Assembly: GCF_040712315.1 (NCBI RefSeq)
Contig: NC_134017.1
Coordinates: 21,105,822 to 21,169,821, forward strand
Source of the DNA: Castanea sativa
Lineage: Eukaryota > Streptophyta > Magnoliopsida > Fagales > Fagaceae
DNA length: 64,000 nucleotides
Direction: 5' to 3'
Positions within the stretch are counted from its first letter, which is position 1; each line of letters starts with the position of its first letter. Of this stretch, positions 1 to 11,442 are shown one piece after another. The position numbers and the translations under genes are program-made. Under the pieces are notes generated by a model, which worked only from the letters and a program-made list of their open reading frames with translations, was not told where the DNA came from and searched no databases.

Positions 1-415
1 TAGAATTTATTATAAAAATGGTGTAAGGAGACTATATATGGTAGAAATTCATCGTTTGCATGATATCTTGAATATTGTATGACTTTTGAGATTTTATCAA
101 GAATTGGTGTAGCTCTCTTCTTATCACCTTTTCTTTGTCTTGATCATGGCTTGACAAACTATTTGATTGGATAAGAGTTGTATTGTCGACGATCTTTTTG
201 CTCACACATAGGCTCAGATTAAGTACTCCTACATCCATCTCTAATCTCACATTTTACTAGATTGAAAACCCAAGAGAATGAGGTTCACAAAGCCTATGAA
301 AGTCATTTAAGAACTTGGGACTTTCACCTGAAAGGTTCATAAAAGATTAAGTATAAACTACATATTTAATCTCTATCTTTTACATGTAAACAGTTTTTTT
401 CTTGAAGAAACTATC

Positions 416-667
416 ATGGCCAATTCATCTTCAGCAGTCACTGATACCACTAAACCCATCTTTGACCTTTTCATTCGTACATCCATTGCAAATAGATTAA
501 ACTACCTATATGAAATATCTCATATACCTGAAGATAGTAAAATACCTATTACCGACTTCCCTGTTGTAAATCCTTATACTGTGTTTAATAAAGCCCAACC
601 CTCATTCAAAAAAATCATACAAATTATTGGACCTTCTCATCCTCAAATTCTCTTATTGATGATTTGA
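416..667 (+). pseudogene. N-terminal fragment of the pararetrovirus-like element
   Basis: An 83-codon open stretch starts at an ATG after a pyrimidine-rich leader. It is rich in Ser/Thr and Pro and is followed after the stop by more coding-like sequence (about 680-960) with a Lys/Glu-rich, possibly coiled segment. It lies upstream of the coat-like region, where caulimovirids place movement or virion-associated functions, but no diagnostic motif was recognised. The reading is lost at 668 and again before the LTR insertion at 964. Confidence 0.35.
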
Positions 668-963
668 AGTAAAAAATCAAGATGGTTGAACAAGAGCTGA
701 CAACAATTGCTTCCACAATTAAGGATTTGTCTGTTTCTTTCCCTCTCATAGGGCAAAAAGAAAAAGAAAGAAAATAGTTGTTAGCATGACTTCAATCTAT
801 AGAAGGATCACAAAAGGAGGCTACCCAATCTTCCTCGATGCTTGTTTATATGCCTTACCAACCTCGAGAATCATTATATAAAGACTTATCCATACCTTTA
901 ACCTCTCCATTCTCATCAACCTCTCCTAGCCAAAATCTCCAACCATTAGCCATAACACATCCT

Positions 964-2382
964 TGTTGGAAAATCTGGTTTTGTATCTCATACAAAACAC
1001 ACAATGGAAGCAACAAATATGGATCAATTTCATTCATGATTGATAACATGCACTATATAAATTTCAGAATTTAAGAACAAAATAGCATACCTTGGTGTGG
1101 TGAAATTCAAAAAAAAATATTAGAAGTACTTGGGAACACTTTTAATCTTCATTCCAATTCCACTTTACGCTCAAGAAGTGTGGTCTCTCAATTAGTTTTC
1201 AAGGGAGAATAAAGGAGTGGCTTCACTCACACATACACACTATTTCATAATGATGTTTCTCTAATAAAAAAATTATGTATATTTCTCCCTTTTATATTTA
1301 ACTGATTATCTAATTGGGCTGGCCTATTGAGCCTTTCCAATTGGGCTTTAGTGTGTGGCTTGGAGTGGGACCAAAATAGACCAATAAGACACTAGCTCCA
1401 ATGGGCCTTGGGCTTTTCTGTCAACTATTGACAAGTTCAAAGTTACCATTAATTATATTTAATACCACTATATAAATATAATTGCACTCTAGGCCTTATT
1501 AATAAATTATATCCCAAGACTTTATTATACATGTAACATCTTCATAAAATATTCGTAGTAATACAAAGTCATGAATATAGACTGTAACTTTGAAAATTAC
1601 TACATCTTAATTCCTTGAGTTCTCGGTTTAATCCTTTAAGTTATTCATTATATATTTATAAAATCCAATTCCATAAATATATACTTTAGTAACTCCTTAC
1701 TACAGTGGTTGGGTCTAACACTCTAAATAACCAAACCTATTAAACTTATCTCAATAGAATATTTTATATCTCCGTTAAAAAACTGTGAATTCCATCTTGA
1801 GAATATATATTCCATCTTGAGAATATATGTTCCATCAACACTAAATGTGGTTGCCTAACATACTAAGGTTTTGATCGTGACTTTAGACCTCACTCCTGAT
1901 ATATCAAAGCAACCTACACTTCATGAGCAGATTCATTATCCTCTCAGGATTAAGAGTTCATGTAAATAGAAATCGTGAATTTATTATTCATTTGACAGTC
2001 ATTAGAAGAATAATAAATCTCACAGCGGTCCAGTTTAATATGTTTTAACTCTTAAAACATATTAACATACCAATTAGAAATCTCCATTTCCATGATCAAG
2101 ACAAATCATCTTAGTTGATATGTTATAGTCTTCGCAAATAAAATGCCTAATTTTATCACCAACTACAAACTACAATTCTGAGTTTACAAAGAATTTGTGA
2201 TTTATATCTTCTGTGACTAAATCACATATTATGCATCTCATGGACTATATGATAATGTCCTAATATTCATGTTACCATTATTTTAGATAATAATAAAACA
2301 ACTTTATTAATCACAACATTAAATCATACAAAATGTCATACATAGCACCATACAATAGGATTTAAGGACACACATCCTAACA
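964..2382 (-). mobile_element. Solo LTR (Copia-like) inserted in the pararetrovirus-like element
   Basis: The segment starts TGTTGG, ends CCTAACA, and is flanked by a perfect 5-bp duplication ATCCT at 959-963 and 2383-2387. TG...CA ends plus a 5-bp duplication are the signature of an LTR; no internal region, primer-binding site or polypurine tract is present, so it is a solo LTR left by recombination. Read on the minus strand it begins TGTTAGGATGTGTGTCC, which looks like a Copia LTR start, so minus orientation is favoured but not proven. It holds a local direct repeat of TTCCATCTTGAGAATATAT near 1792-1840. Confidence 0.85.
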
Positions 2383-2929
2383 ATCCTAACCATAACCCTT
2401 TCAGGCCTAGTGGAATTTTTCTTGGCATAACATATTCAGCTCCACTTAAATTAGAACCCCAAGCTAGGCCACCAAATGAATCTTCTCCTAAGAAAAAGGA
2501 AAAAGAACCATTATACCAACCCCCAGATCCAACTATCGGCACTTTATCAAAGCCTCCAAATATGAACATGTTGGCTGTAGATCTTGACCCTCCAAATCCA
2601 ATTTCATCATTTTTTGTAAAATCTCACCCTTGAAGATCCAAGAGAACCTTTTGTGCTCCCAGTAATTGATGTCACTAATCTAGACTTGTTTGATCTTGGT
2701 CTAGAAGAAGTGTTCATGACAGATAACTAACCAATTGTAGAAGAAGATGATGTTCTCCACCCTAAATTGTTTCCACTGCCACTGCCAATATTTCCTCCAC
2801 CACCTTTTGTCCCTGACAACCAAACACGTTTGACCCACCCATCAACCACAAATTCAAAACATTTGTTTACCATTGATAATGCCCCTCCTTCCAAATGACA
2901 TGATGAAATTTTTAATATGTGTTCATGGT

Positions 2930-3880
2930 GCACAACTAAACTCTAAGCCTCAAATTCTACTGTTGCCCAGGTCATAGCCAAGTTTGTTGCAAGAATCACA
3001 AGAAGACTAAGAAAATGGTGGATTAATCTAGGAGAATTCCGGCAAAGACAGGCAGCCCAATGCAAAACACTAGAAGATTTTTTCACAATTATTCATAATA
3101 AATTTCTTGGCTCGCCGACCCATCATACAAAAGTAGCACGAGAAGAATTCTAAGTAATGAAGTGTTGCTCATTTGAAAGAAAAGATCTGGAAAAGCATTT
3201 TGACAGGATGTCAAGACTAATATATTCCTTTAATGGCATGGATGATGTCAATTCCAAGCATACTTTTCTTAACTCCCTCCTGAAACCATTGGGAGATGAA
3301 ACTCTCTGCTTGATAAACCTCCAAAAAATAGCTCTACAACAAGCCTCCTTGGGAGAAATTTACCAGCATGTGCTCATTGCTCTAGAAAAGCTCTGCAACT
3401 AGAGAAAATTTCTTTTAGAAATTGACAAAGTTCATAGTAAACTCAAGGATAGTTGCAAAAGAAAGGAATTACAGATAAAGTACTATGAGAAAAATTGTGA
3501 CTATCTAACAAAAAGAAGAGCTCATTTCAAGAAATATCCTTTGAAAAGGAGACACCATGCAAGACCAAGGAAGAAATTTTTTAGAAAGAAAAAATGGAAG
3601 TTTCTTAGAATAAAGTAATTCAAAGGAAAAACTTCAAAAGTTTGTTTTGTGTGTAGAAGACCAGGCCACTTTGCAAAATATTGTCCAAAAAGGGAAAAAG
3701 CAGCAAAGCTTCTTAAACAAGCTCAGATTCATACAGATGACACCCCCTTCTCAGATGTAGAATCACGTTTTTCACTTGATGATGATTATTTTTCTCAAGC
3801 TTTAGTAGTTATGGCCTATTCCATATCAAAAAAAGATTCAGATTCAGATAATGATGATGCCTCAGACCCAGAAATCTAAA
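2930..3880 (+). pseudogene. Coat/Gag-like region with CCHC zinc knuckle
   Basis: Broken reading frames carry a capsid-like helical segment (about 3000-3400, including an open stretch 3157-3402), a very basic Lys/Arg-rich stretch (about 3420-3620), then an open stretch 3649-3879 with a zinc knuckle. The knuckle reads C-x2-C-x4-H-x4-C (VCFVCRRPGHFAKYCPKR at about 3640-3690), the nucleic-acid-binding motif of retroviral Gag and caulimovirid coat proteins. An acidic Asp/Ser-rich tail follows (about 3740-3880). Stops at 3153, 3400 and 3618 break the frame. Confidence 0.65.
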
Positions 3881-3929
3881 CCATATATACATCCCAACCC
3901 ATTATAACCCCTTTAACCAGCCCCACACC

Positions 3930-4512
3930 CATAGCCCAAGTACATATCCTCCTAGAAACTTATTCTAGACCCATCCTAGTAATAGCCCTTTTTGATACCG
4001 AAGCTGCAACAACAATTCTCTATCCTAAGATTTTGCTTGCAGAATTCTGGCTGCCCCATAACCAAATGTTTTGTGCAGCGAATGAGAAGACATTCTTAAT
4101 TACCTAGAATAGTAAACATATTCTTATCAGAGTTTTTCCCACCCTCACCATAAAACACCAAGTCCTTGGATCCCCTCTTACAGGCAGAGATCTTCTTATA
4201 GGATTTGATCTCCTTCATCAAATACTCAGCCTTAGATGGTCTTCAAAAGGACTTTTGCATAAAGAGCACCTTCTTAGTTGGACCCAAGTCCCTCACCTAT
4301 TCATAGTTGACCCCTTTAATTCATTGAGAACTCAGATTATCAATGATTGTTATGCAAGTAGCCATTTTGAATTCTTCCTAAAAAATCCAAACCCCTTGTG
4401 GAAGAACCCAAACTTCTTCATACATCTTCCCTTCAAAAAGAATGAAGATGTAAACCCCACAAAAGCCAGTCATCGAGGGATGATCCCAGAACACTTAGCT
4501 CTAGCTAAATAA
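3930..4512 (+). pseudogene. Retropepsin-like aspartic protease region, catalytic motif altered
   Basis: A segment near 3970-4010 reads as a hydrophobic strand followed by FDTEAATT, the place where a retroviral-type protease has DTG or DSG. The Gly is Glu here, which would be expected to abolish activity. A downstream hydrophobic segment near 4180-4210 containing GRDLLIGFD fits the second strand of the fold. The open stretch 4255-4512 continues into the linker before RT. The order zinc knuckle, protease, RT matches caulimovirids and Ty3-like elements. Confidence 0.5.
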
Positions 4513-4519
4513 GAGTTAT

Positions 4520-5810
4520 CTACCCTCCTTTCAAAATGCCTCATTGAATCTACAACTTCCCTATGCACATGTGAAGTTTTTTATGTCAACAAGCATGCTG
4601 AACAAGTCAAAGGAAAACTCAGATTGGTAATCAAATACTAGGATCTTAATCATTTTCTTGCAGATAACAAGTTCCCTTTGCCAAAAAAAAAGTGCTCTCT
4701 TCCAGCATCTTTCAAATGCAAAAGTGTTCTCAAAGTTTGATCTTATAGCAGGATTTTGGCAATTAGGAATTCATCCAGAAGAAAGGTACAAAACAACATT
4801 TTGCATTCCAGATCATCATTACTAATGGACAGTCATGCCCTTTGGTCTCAAAAATGCCCCATCCCAATTCCAAAAGGCAATGGTAATGTTGTTCCAGCCA
4901 CTCTTGGCCAACGCATTAATCTATGTGGATGATATCCTTTTGTTCTCAAAAGATGAAGAATCTTATGAAAGGTTGCTCACTAAATTCTACAATTTAGTGA
5001 AATCCCAAGGGATAATGCTTTCAGAAAAGAAAATGGTTATTGGACAGTCTTCTATAGAATTTTTGGGAGCAAGCATTTTAGATGGAAAATATACTTTGCA
5101 ATCTCACATAGCTGTCTCTCTTGGTGAATTTCCAAACAAGCTCACGAGTACCAAGCAGATACAACAATTTCTTGGAATTGTTAATTATATGTCTGACTTC
5201 ATTTCAAAGGTTTCCAGATATAGGAACTATTTAGCTCAACTCTTGAAGAAATTGAAAAGAAACATTTATGGATATAAAAGTGGTGCATTCAAGCCTTCAA
5301 AACTTCATTACCACTCTACTTTCAAGGAGATCCTTGCAGTAAAACATGGAATTAAAAAAAACAGTTCCACCTTCTTGGGCATAATTTCCTAGTTGAAATG
5401 GACATGTCTTCATTTCCAAAAATGCTTCAATTCAAAAGAAAAATGCTTCCACATTCTCAGTTACTTAGATGGTCAAATTAGTTCTCACAATGGTCTTTCC
5501 AGGTAAAGCACATCAAAGGAAAAGATAATATAATCACTAATTATCTTTCTAGGAAACCTCTAGCTATTAACACCACAATTTTTCCTCTATCCTCAATTTC
5601 TTCCTCTTTAGCCCCTAATGATATCCTTAACATGATAGAAAACCTTCCCCTAGAGATAAAAGACCAAATAAAGACCTTGACCCTTAAAGCCATATCTAAA
5701 AAAATCATTAGAGTCCTCCTTAATTACCTTAAAGAACACCAAAGACACTTCCTTGCCAGTTATCCTAACGTGGACCAACCATGGAAACCCCTTTCGCTTT
5801 TTGGATAACC
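4520..5810 (+). pseudogene. Reverse transcriptase-RNase H region
   Basis: The 185-codon open stretch 4835-5392 contains MPFGLKNAPSQFQ and YVDD (motif within LIYVDDILLFS, about 4915-4950), the catalytic core of a viral-type RT, then a connection segment with QQFLGIVNYMSDFI. Upstream frames (about 4610-4830) hold earlier RT blocks split by stops and a frameshift. RNase H-like sequence continues past the stop at 5390 to the conserved VKHIKGKDN-type block near 5505-5530. The remaining tail to about 5810 is in fragments. The caulimovirid-like spacing and absence of integrase support the pararetrovirus call. Confidence 0.75.
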
Positions 5811-6030
5811 AACTGGATGATCATACATTATCTTTACATGTGGTATTTACTCAATGAGTATTATTTGTGTCTTCATTTTGAACCAAAGTTTTACAGATTT
5901 ATTTTCCCTCACGAAAATAGATATTTTCAAAAATTCTAGTTTGAAATTTTGAAAAATGATGCTCATGGTGGAGATTGGAAAAAGTATCCCATCATAGTAC
6001 ATCCAAGATTTGGTCACAAGATTACTAAAG

Positions 6031-7010
6031 GATGTTTAATTTCTAAGTGTCAATTTGGTTCTTAACTTGTCAGTGTCGTGTCAATTTAGTCCTTATCATT
6101 ATATCTTAGATGAAAATTGTTGACATAAAAAATAGTCAAAATAAAATTTTAGTTTATTTTCACGTCAACGGAAGCTAGTTTTTATTTTGGTCATTAGACA
6201 CGTCATCAGTTTTCATCCAAAAAATGATAGTATGGATTAAATTAACACAGTACTCAAAGGTTAGAGACCAAATTGACATAATTGAAAGATTATAGATCAA
6301 ATTAAAATATAGTGTATAAGATAGAGACCAAAAACGTAATTTACCCAAAAATTAACAAACCACGTACTGCATCAAAGTTAGTTGCAAGTTTTTATAATGA
6401 CCCAATTGAGCAAAACCCAAATACATTTTTAAAAGGGCTCTGTTGGGAAGATATAATCATTTTTATTCAATTACTACTTGACCTTTTTTTTCATTATATA
6501 TCAAATGTTATTTGATTAGTAGATACATTTTAAGCACATATTCAAATTTTGTTGTGAAGGTGGACATGGTATGTTACGTATAAAAAGTTTAATGGATGCC
6601 TTGATAAAATAGAACCAATGCCTCAAAATTTGATAAAAATAAACTACTTTGAGAAAACCTCTAACAACAAGGAAAAGTGTAATGAACACAATATTTTCAT
6701 AATACTTTCACAACAATTCATAAGTGATAAGTTGTTAATGGTTCTAATTTAAACACCCCACTAAATTATTTTTTTATTCAATAATAACAGTCAATAACAA
6801 CTAGCCACTTATGTTTTTTTGTGAAATTATTGTAAAAATGTTGTAAACATAACATTTCTTTTGAGACAAAATTTAGCTATAAAATTAGTTGTAACCTATG
6901 TTGCTTATTTACACATCTCCCTCAACCATTCAAGAGCTACAAAATAGCAACTAACATACGATTCAAATTCAAATACTAAAATTGGGAACAAAATAAAATA
7001 TAGATTTGCT

Positions 7011-7045
<35 letters not shown>

Positions 7046-7290
7046 TAGACTCTACAAATTCTAATCATAATCTTCCTAAAAATTAGGACTTAAAATATAG
7101 AAGTTGACATCTCCTTCAAAATAGCTATTGTTACGTAACATCATCCATGAATTGATAGAACCTAATAATCTCTTATCACTCATTGTACTGCATATAATAG
7201 TAAAGGAATCTAGAATTGAGCCAGATAATTTCTCCTTACACCTTGAATAAGGCATTTTCTATAAATAATAGTATTTCCTTTTATGAACCA
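6031..7290. other. Intergenic, AT-rich, no gene seen
   Basis: No coding signal was recognised. The part around 6030-6345 has the look of a worn repeat, with several variants of 'caatttggt' and 'gagaccaaa'. A dinucleotide TA tract is at 7023-7048. The last bases lead into the promoter of the thionin-like gene. Confidence 0.5.
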
Positions 7291-7300
7291 AATGAGGCAC

Positions 7301-7308
7301 TATATATA
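7301..7308 (+). promoter_or_regulatory. TATA box of the thionin-like gene
   Basis: TATATATA lies 84 bases before the ATG at 7392. The block around it (GAACCAAATGAGGCACTATATA and TCCAAATGTCC) recurs in similar form at about 9316-9352 before the decayed second copy, which supports it as a real duplicated promoter. Confidence 0.65.
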
Positions 7309-7391
7309 CTCCAAATGTCCAAAGAGATCGATCAAGGCTATAGTTTGCTTCAAATTCCAGATACATCAAATTTCAAGAAAGGGAATTAGCC

Positions 7392-7625
7392 ATGGAAGGA
7401 ACTGCTTTTAAAAGGGTTGGGTTAATGCTTATGGTGATGGTTTTGCTTTCAGTGATGGAAGTGCAGGCTCAATCCACCGGATGCAAATTAAAATGTGAGC
7501 TCCAGTGTGCTTTTTCTGGAAAATCCAGGTCAATTTGTGTTAGCAATTGTGTGAAAAAATGTGCGCCTTCACTCCCAAAGGATTCACATGACTCGGCTAT
7601 TCATCCTCATGGTGCAAAAAGTTGA
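7392..7625 (+). CDS. Thionin-like secreted cysteine-rich peptide
   Basis: A 77-residue protein. Residues 1-26 form a signal peptide (basic N-terminus, then a Leu/Met/Val core ending VQAQ), so the product should be secreted. The mature part has six cysteines spaced C-x3-C-x3-C-x9-C-x3-C-x3-C, the pattern of plant thionin-like antimicrobial peptides, with many Lys residues and a short tail rich in Ser and His. The ATG is the first after the TATA box and sits in a good context (GCCATGG). Neighbours are unrelated repeats plus a decayed paralogue at 9454. A possible splice acceptor at 8244 suggests a second, probably 3'-UTR, exon. Antimicrobial activity is inferred from the family only. Confidence 0.75.
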   Translation: MEGTAFKRVGLMLMVMVLLSVMEVQAQSTGCKLKCELQCAFSGKSRSICVSNCVKKCAPSLPKDSHDSAIHPHGAKS

Positions 7626-8244
7626 ACTCTAGTATGTAATCCTTAAAAAACTCTTAAATTGCTACACATATTTTTTCTTTCGTTTTTTTTTTAGAAAGAT
7701 AAAATAAAATTGCTACACATACATATAAAAAATTTAGAATTCAAATACTCTAGTCTTCACTTCATTTCTCACCCTTAATTAGCGAACCTCAATTCACCCA
7801 ATTTAGTTAAATTTAGGTTTAAATTCGAATTACACCCATTAAATTTGGATAAATTTTTATTTTGGTCCCTAAAATTTACTCTTTTTTTGCTTTTGTTTTT
7901 ATCAGGGCTACTTTAACAATTAACATGAATATTAAGGACTAAAATGATTAAAAAAATAATTTTATGAATGAAAATTATAATTCACCCAAATTTAATGGTT
8001 TTAATTTCAATTTTAACTTTATATTTATACTAAATAATTAAAGCGAAAACTTACAAAAGAATTAAACTAATGCACTCTGATTTTTTTTGCTAAATGTCCC
8101 AAATCAAATTTCAAATCTTTGGGACAATATACCAAAAGCATGGTTCTCTCAAAAAAAAAATACCAAGAGAATCGAAACATTCATTATGTTTTTTAGTTTA
8201 TCTTCATAATATTAGTCTAACATTAATTGTTATTTCATATGCAG

Positions 8245-8345
8245 AAAAAAAGTGGAGGGTTGTGTTGATTCTTTCTCCAAGATCTGCAAGAAATCTAGTT
8301 ATGTTCGTCAGTAACATTTTTACACCATAGATTAGGTTCTCTATC
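8245..8345 (+). other. Candidate downstream exon of the thionin-like gene
   Basis: TTATTTCATATGCAG at 8230-8244 is a strong plant splice acceptor. A GTATGTAA donor follows the stop codon near 7632, so the simplest model is a 3'-UTR exon. Alternatively, splicing from CCAG|GTCAAT (about 7526) would join in frame to an exon with two more Cys (containing GCVDSFSKICKK) ending at a stop near 8310. The second model loses three cysteines of the usual pattern, so it is less likely. Confidence 0.3.
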
Positions 8346-8437
8346 TTTGTAGAATAAATGAGCGATGAGAATTATCCAAAACTAGCTATTGTGTCCTTAC
8401 TAGCTTGTATATATTACTTAATAACTCACCGCTCTCT

Positions 8438-8438
8438 T

Positions 8439-8468
<30 letters not shown>
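8438..8468 (+). repeat. Homopolymer tract C then A
   Basis: About twenty C followed by ten A in a row; nothing functional is implied. The exact length in an assembly is likely unreliable. Confidence 0.8.
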
Positions 8469-8469
<1 letters not shown>

Positions 8470-9333
8470 TTGTGTTGAATGTACATTAGTATTTGGATTA
8501 TGTCATTTACCCTTTTGAATTGTGTTGTAAAATCTTTGAATTGAATAAAACATCTTTATCAAATAATTTTCAGAGCATTCACATAAAAAGCGAGGGAAGA
8601 GGTTATTTATTGGAATGGACATATAATAAATATCAATATGTCATCTTCAAGTTTGAAGTTGGTGGAGTTTATTTTTTTGAGCTAAAATATAATAAAAGAA
8701 CGTGATACTTAGGTGAGTTAGGTCCATATGGTTCCTAATCCTAAGACATCAAATTTTTCGAATGCAACGAGACAGTTTGAAAGCAGGCCAAGGATATAGA
8801 GGATTTGTAAGATTGTTACATGTGAATTTAAATCAATCATCTGTCCCATTATTGTTATATCAATACAACTCTTCTGTCCCATTTTTTATATTCCATTTTA
8901 TATTCTACTAATCACAACTTATCTTCTTTTTCTTTTTTATTTTTACTTTTCTTATAAAATATTCGAAGTTTAAAATGGAAAAAATAAATAAATAAACATA
9001 GAGACTAGCAAGTCATGATTAGTGGATCATAAAATAAAACATATAACATGAGACAAATGACTTGTATTCTATTGAGGTGACTATTAAAAAGGGATTAATT
9101 TCACTCCTCTCCTTTGAGGTTTAAAGAAGTAACACTCCACCTCAAACTTGAACGAAAAAAAAAAATTAATTTAATTTAATTTAATAAATAATTTTTTTCA
9201 AATAAAACCACATTTTATCAAACTTTCACATGTATTATATGAGTTGCTAACTAGTATAATAATCAAACCAAAAAAAAAGTCCAAAAAGTAAAATCTATTA
9301 ATTAGATTTCCTTTCTTGAACAAAATAAGGCAC

Positions 9334-9649
9334 TATATATAATTTAAACGTCCAATGACCAATACAAGCAAGATGAAGGCCTTAGTTACTGGGTTTGCTT
9401 CAATTTTCAAATACCATCATATTTAAAGATAGATCGAGAAAGAAGGACTAGCCATGGAAGGCACTGGCCTGAGAAGGGTTAGACTAATGATTACGGTGAA
9501 GTGTAAGTGAGGATGCATAAAAAATCGTTGGTGTGTCAATCACTGAAATATGCAGTTGCAAAGCGTACATGAAGAATGAAAAACCTACAGAGTGCATTGA
9601 TGTGGTGCCGACTAAAGACCTTCCGAAAATTAAGTCAATAACTCAATGA
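9334..9649 (+). pseudogene. Decayed second copy of the thionin-like gene
   Basis: The promoter block and leader resemble those of the intact gene at 7392, and the ATG at 9454 (GCCATGG again) opens with MEGTGLRRVRLMITVK, matching the start MEGTAFKRVGLMLMV of the neighbour. The rest of the signal peptide is deleted and a TGA follows within a few codons. Cysteine codons continue in shifted frames up to about 9600 (for example EICSCKAY), and a Pro/Lys/Asp stretch near 9615 resembles the tail of the intact copy. It is a tandem duplicate 2 kb away that lost its signal peptide and frame. Confidence 0.6.
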
Positions 9650-9659
9650 TTTCCAATAA

Positions 9660-11100
9660 CTCTAAAAGTATGAGAGTTACGAAATTCTACGTACCTTGAA
9701 AAAGATGAGGCCTAAAGCTTATATAATGATACAGAGCTGACTAAGCTCCCATGAATGTAGGCTCTTCCTTTATAAGGAGTGTAGTGGAGTTAATGTCCTG
9801 AGATCTACGTGTCTAATTTCCCATGTTTGGAGAAAATGAATATGTAGAAGGATTTTTGGACATTGTATGAAAGTAAGTTAATTATGAACATAGTCGAGAA
9901 CACACAAACTGGTTTGTAGGTCCAATTGTCAAAGATCATTCGTCAAGGGCTATTCATCTATCACCATGGTGCATTGGACAAGTAGGTGTTGGTCAGATTG
10001 CTTCAGAGGTTGCCAATTGCAGGTACTTGTCGATCCTTTTACGCCTGACAATCCAATGATGCATGATGATTCTTATGCATTAGACTGACCTTGGAAGAGT
10101 AAGCACTGGGTAGGTTACATTGTAACTAGTGTCAGGAAGGGTACCTAATGACATGACCACTCTCATGTGTTAGACCTTACACATACACAATGTTGAAGTG
10201 GAAGGCATGTTGTGTATTATGTCAGTGGTTGTCCGTCTACTTAGACTGTCGAACGACTAATTAAGATACCATCAATTGGTCATTTGATTGACCCTGTCGA
10301 TTGAGTTCTTGGTGTTGGACAACTAACTTGAGTTGATTTCTTTTTGGCCTCGTAAAAATATTCTTTATTAGTACGTATATCATAACCAAGCCAAAGTATG
10401 TTAGCGATTCTTTACTTTCCTAGCAGTGGCATAGATAAAAATAATAACCGTACGTAGGCCAAGTAAATCTTGTACTCATTTTTTTTTTTTAAATCTATAT
10501 TTTTGTTTGGCATCATTTTCTACTTTGCCTTCTCCTTCAATTTTTTTTACGACAACCATCAACAAATAGAGAGAGAGTATTCTTTGATGTGATAAGTCAG
10601 TAATAATGGAACCCATTGATTTAATTTTTTTTTTCTTCTACGAAAAATGTCACTATATTCATTTTTAAGAAAATAAAAACATCAAAAAGTTGTATTTAGT
10701 TATTGTATTCAAATCCTTTTTTTTTTATACTAAAAATGAAAAATGAATACAAATACAATGCCGAACAAGTTTTTTAGTGGTGAGTCTCACAAAAAGCTGA
10801 AAATGAATACAAAATACACCCTTTTTTGCTCAAACCAAATAGCACTTAATTTACCAAATTCTAAAACGTAGTTTACTGCCACTCCAGATTGCAAATGAAT
10901 GCAAATTTCTTTCCTGTACATAGACAGTTTTATTAAAGAATGGGTTACTCTTGCCAGCAAACCATGCAATCCATCACAACAGCATGTAAAAATATGTTAG
11001 GATTGTTAGCTACTTCATTTTACTCTACATACCACCAACAGCTTTGCATCAAATTCTACTTCAACAGAGATAATCCAGAATAAACTAAAAGTTGCAGGCG
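9660..11100. other. Repeat-derived intergenic region
   Basis: The block at about 9650-10340 is less AT-rich than its surroundings and looks like a worn LTR fragment (TTTATAAGG-type box, many short 'gcattagac' and 'cattggac' variants), but no ends or duplications could be fixed. No open frame of interest. From 10340 to 11100 only AT-rich sequence is seen. Confidence 0.3.
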
Positions 11101-11397
11101 TCACCCATGATTCTGCAACAAGTTCTTGAGAGCCATTGGCTGAAAACAAATGCAAATTAGCTCATTCATTTCTGTGAATACATTGAATGAACTCAGAAAG
11201 TTTCTCCAATTGACCTGTAAAGCCATCAAAGTCCAACGGACTTTGCAGTCTCCAAAAATTCTAAAGGTCCCAAATTGGTAAGCTGGTGGTAGTGATACCT
11301 TTTTAGCACAATCTGAATACTTCAGTGTAGGCATAGATGATACTGATTTACCCATTCGAATCCATTTAGTCAACTTATCTAGTCCAGCATAAAGCAT
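11101..11397 (-). other. Unassigned coding-like stretch, possible terminal exons
   Basis: A 98-codon open frame on the minus strand. It contains a possible internal intron: donor AAG|GTATCA near 11300 and acceptor TTTGTTTTCAG near 11143, which would join a Cys/Lys-containing segment (TKWIRMGKSVSSMPTLKYSD) to a short end before the stop at 11101. No family was recognised. It may be the 3' end of a lost gene or chance. Confidence 0.2.
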
Positions 11398-11442
11398 GCA
11401 TGTGGTAAGATATACTTCAGTTAAAAATAATAATAATATATA

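Larger units (their letters stand above)
416..6030 (+). mobile_element. Degenerate endogenous pararetrovirus-like element (Caulimoviridae-type)
   Basis: A broken polyprotein-like region reads on the plus strand in the order: N-terminal part (416-960), coat-like region with zinc knuckle (about 2930-3880), aspartic protease (about 3930-4500), reverse transcriptase and RNase H (about 4520-5600), and a C-terminal tail to about 6030. No integrase-like segment follows RNase H and no flanking LTR pair was seen, which favours a caulimovirid over a Ty3/gypsy element; family-level wording in RT and RNase H agrees. Many stops and frameshifts interrupt it, so it is a fossil. A 1.4-kb solo LTR sits inside it (964-2382). 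A Ty3-like element without LTRs remains possible. Confidence 0.7.

Noticed and set aside
8493..8705. A 70-codon open frame
   Set aside because: No signal peptide, domain or splice context; codon use looks like the AT-rich background.
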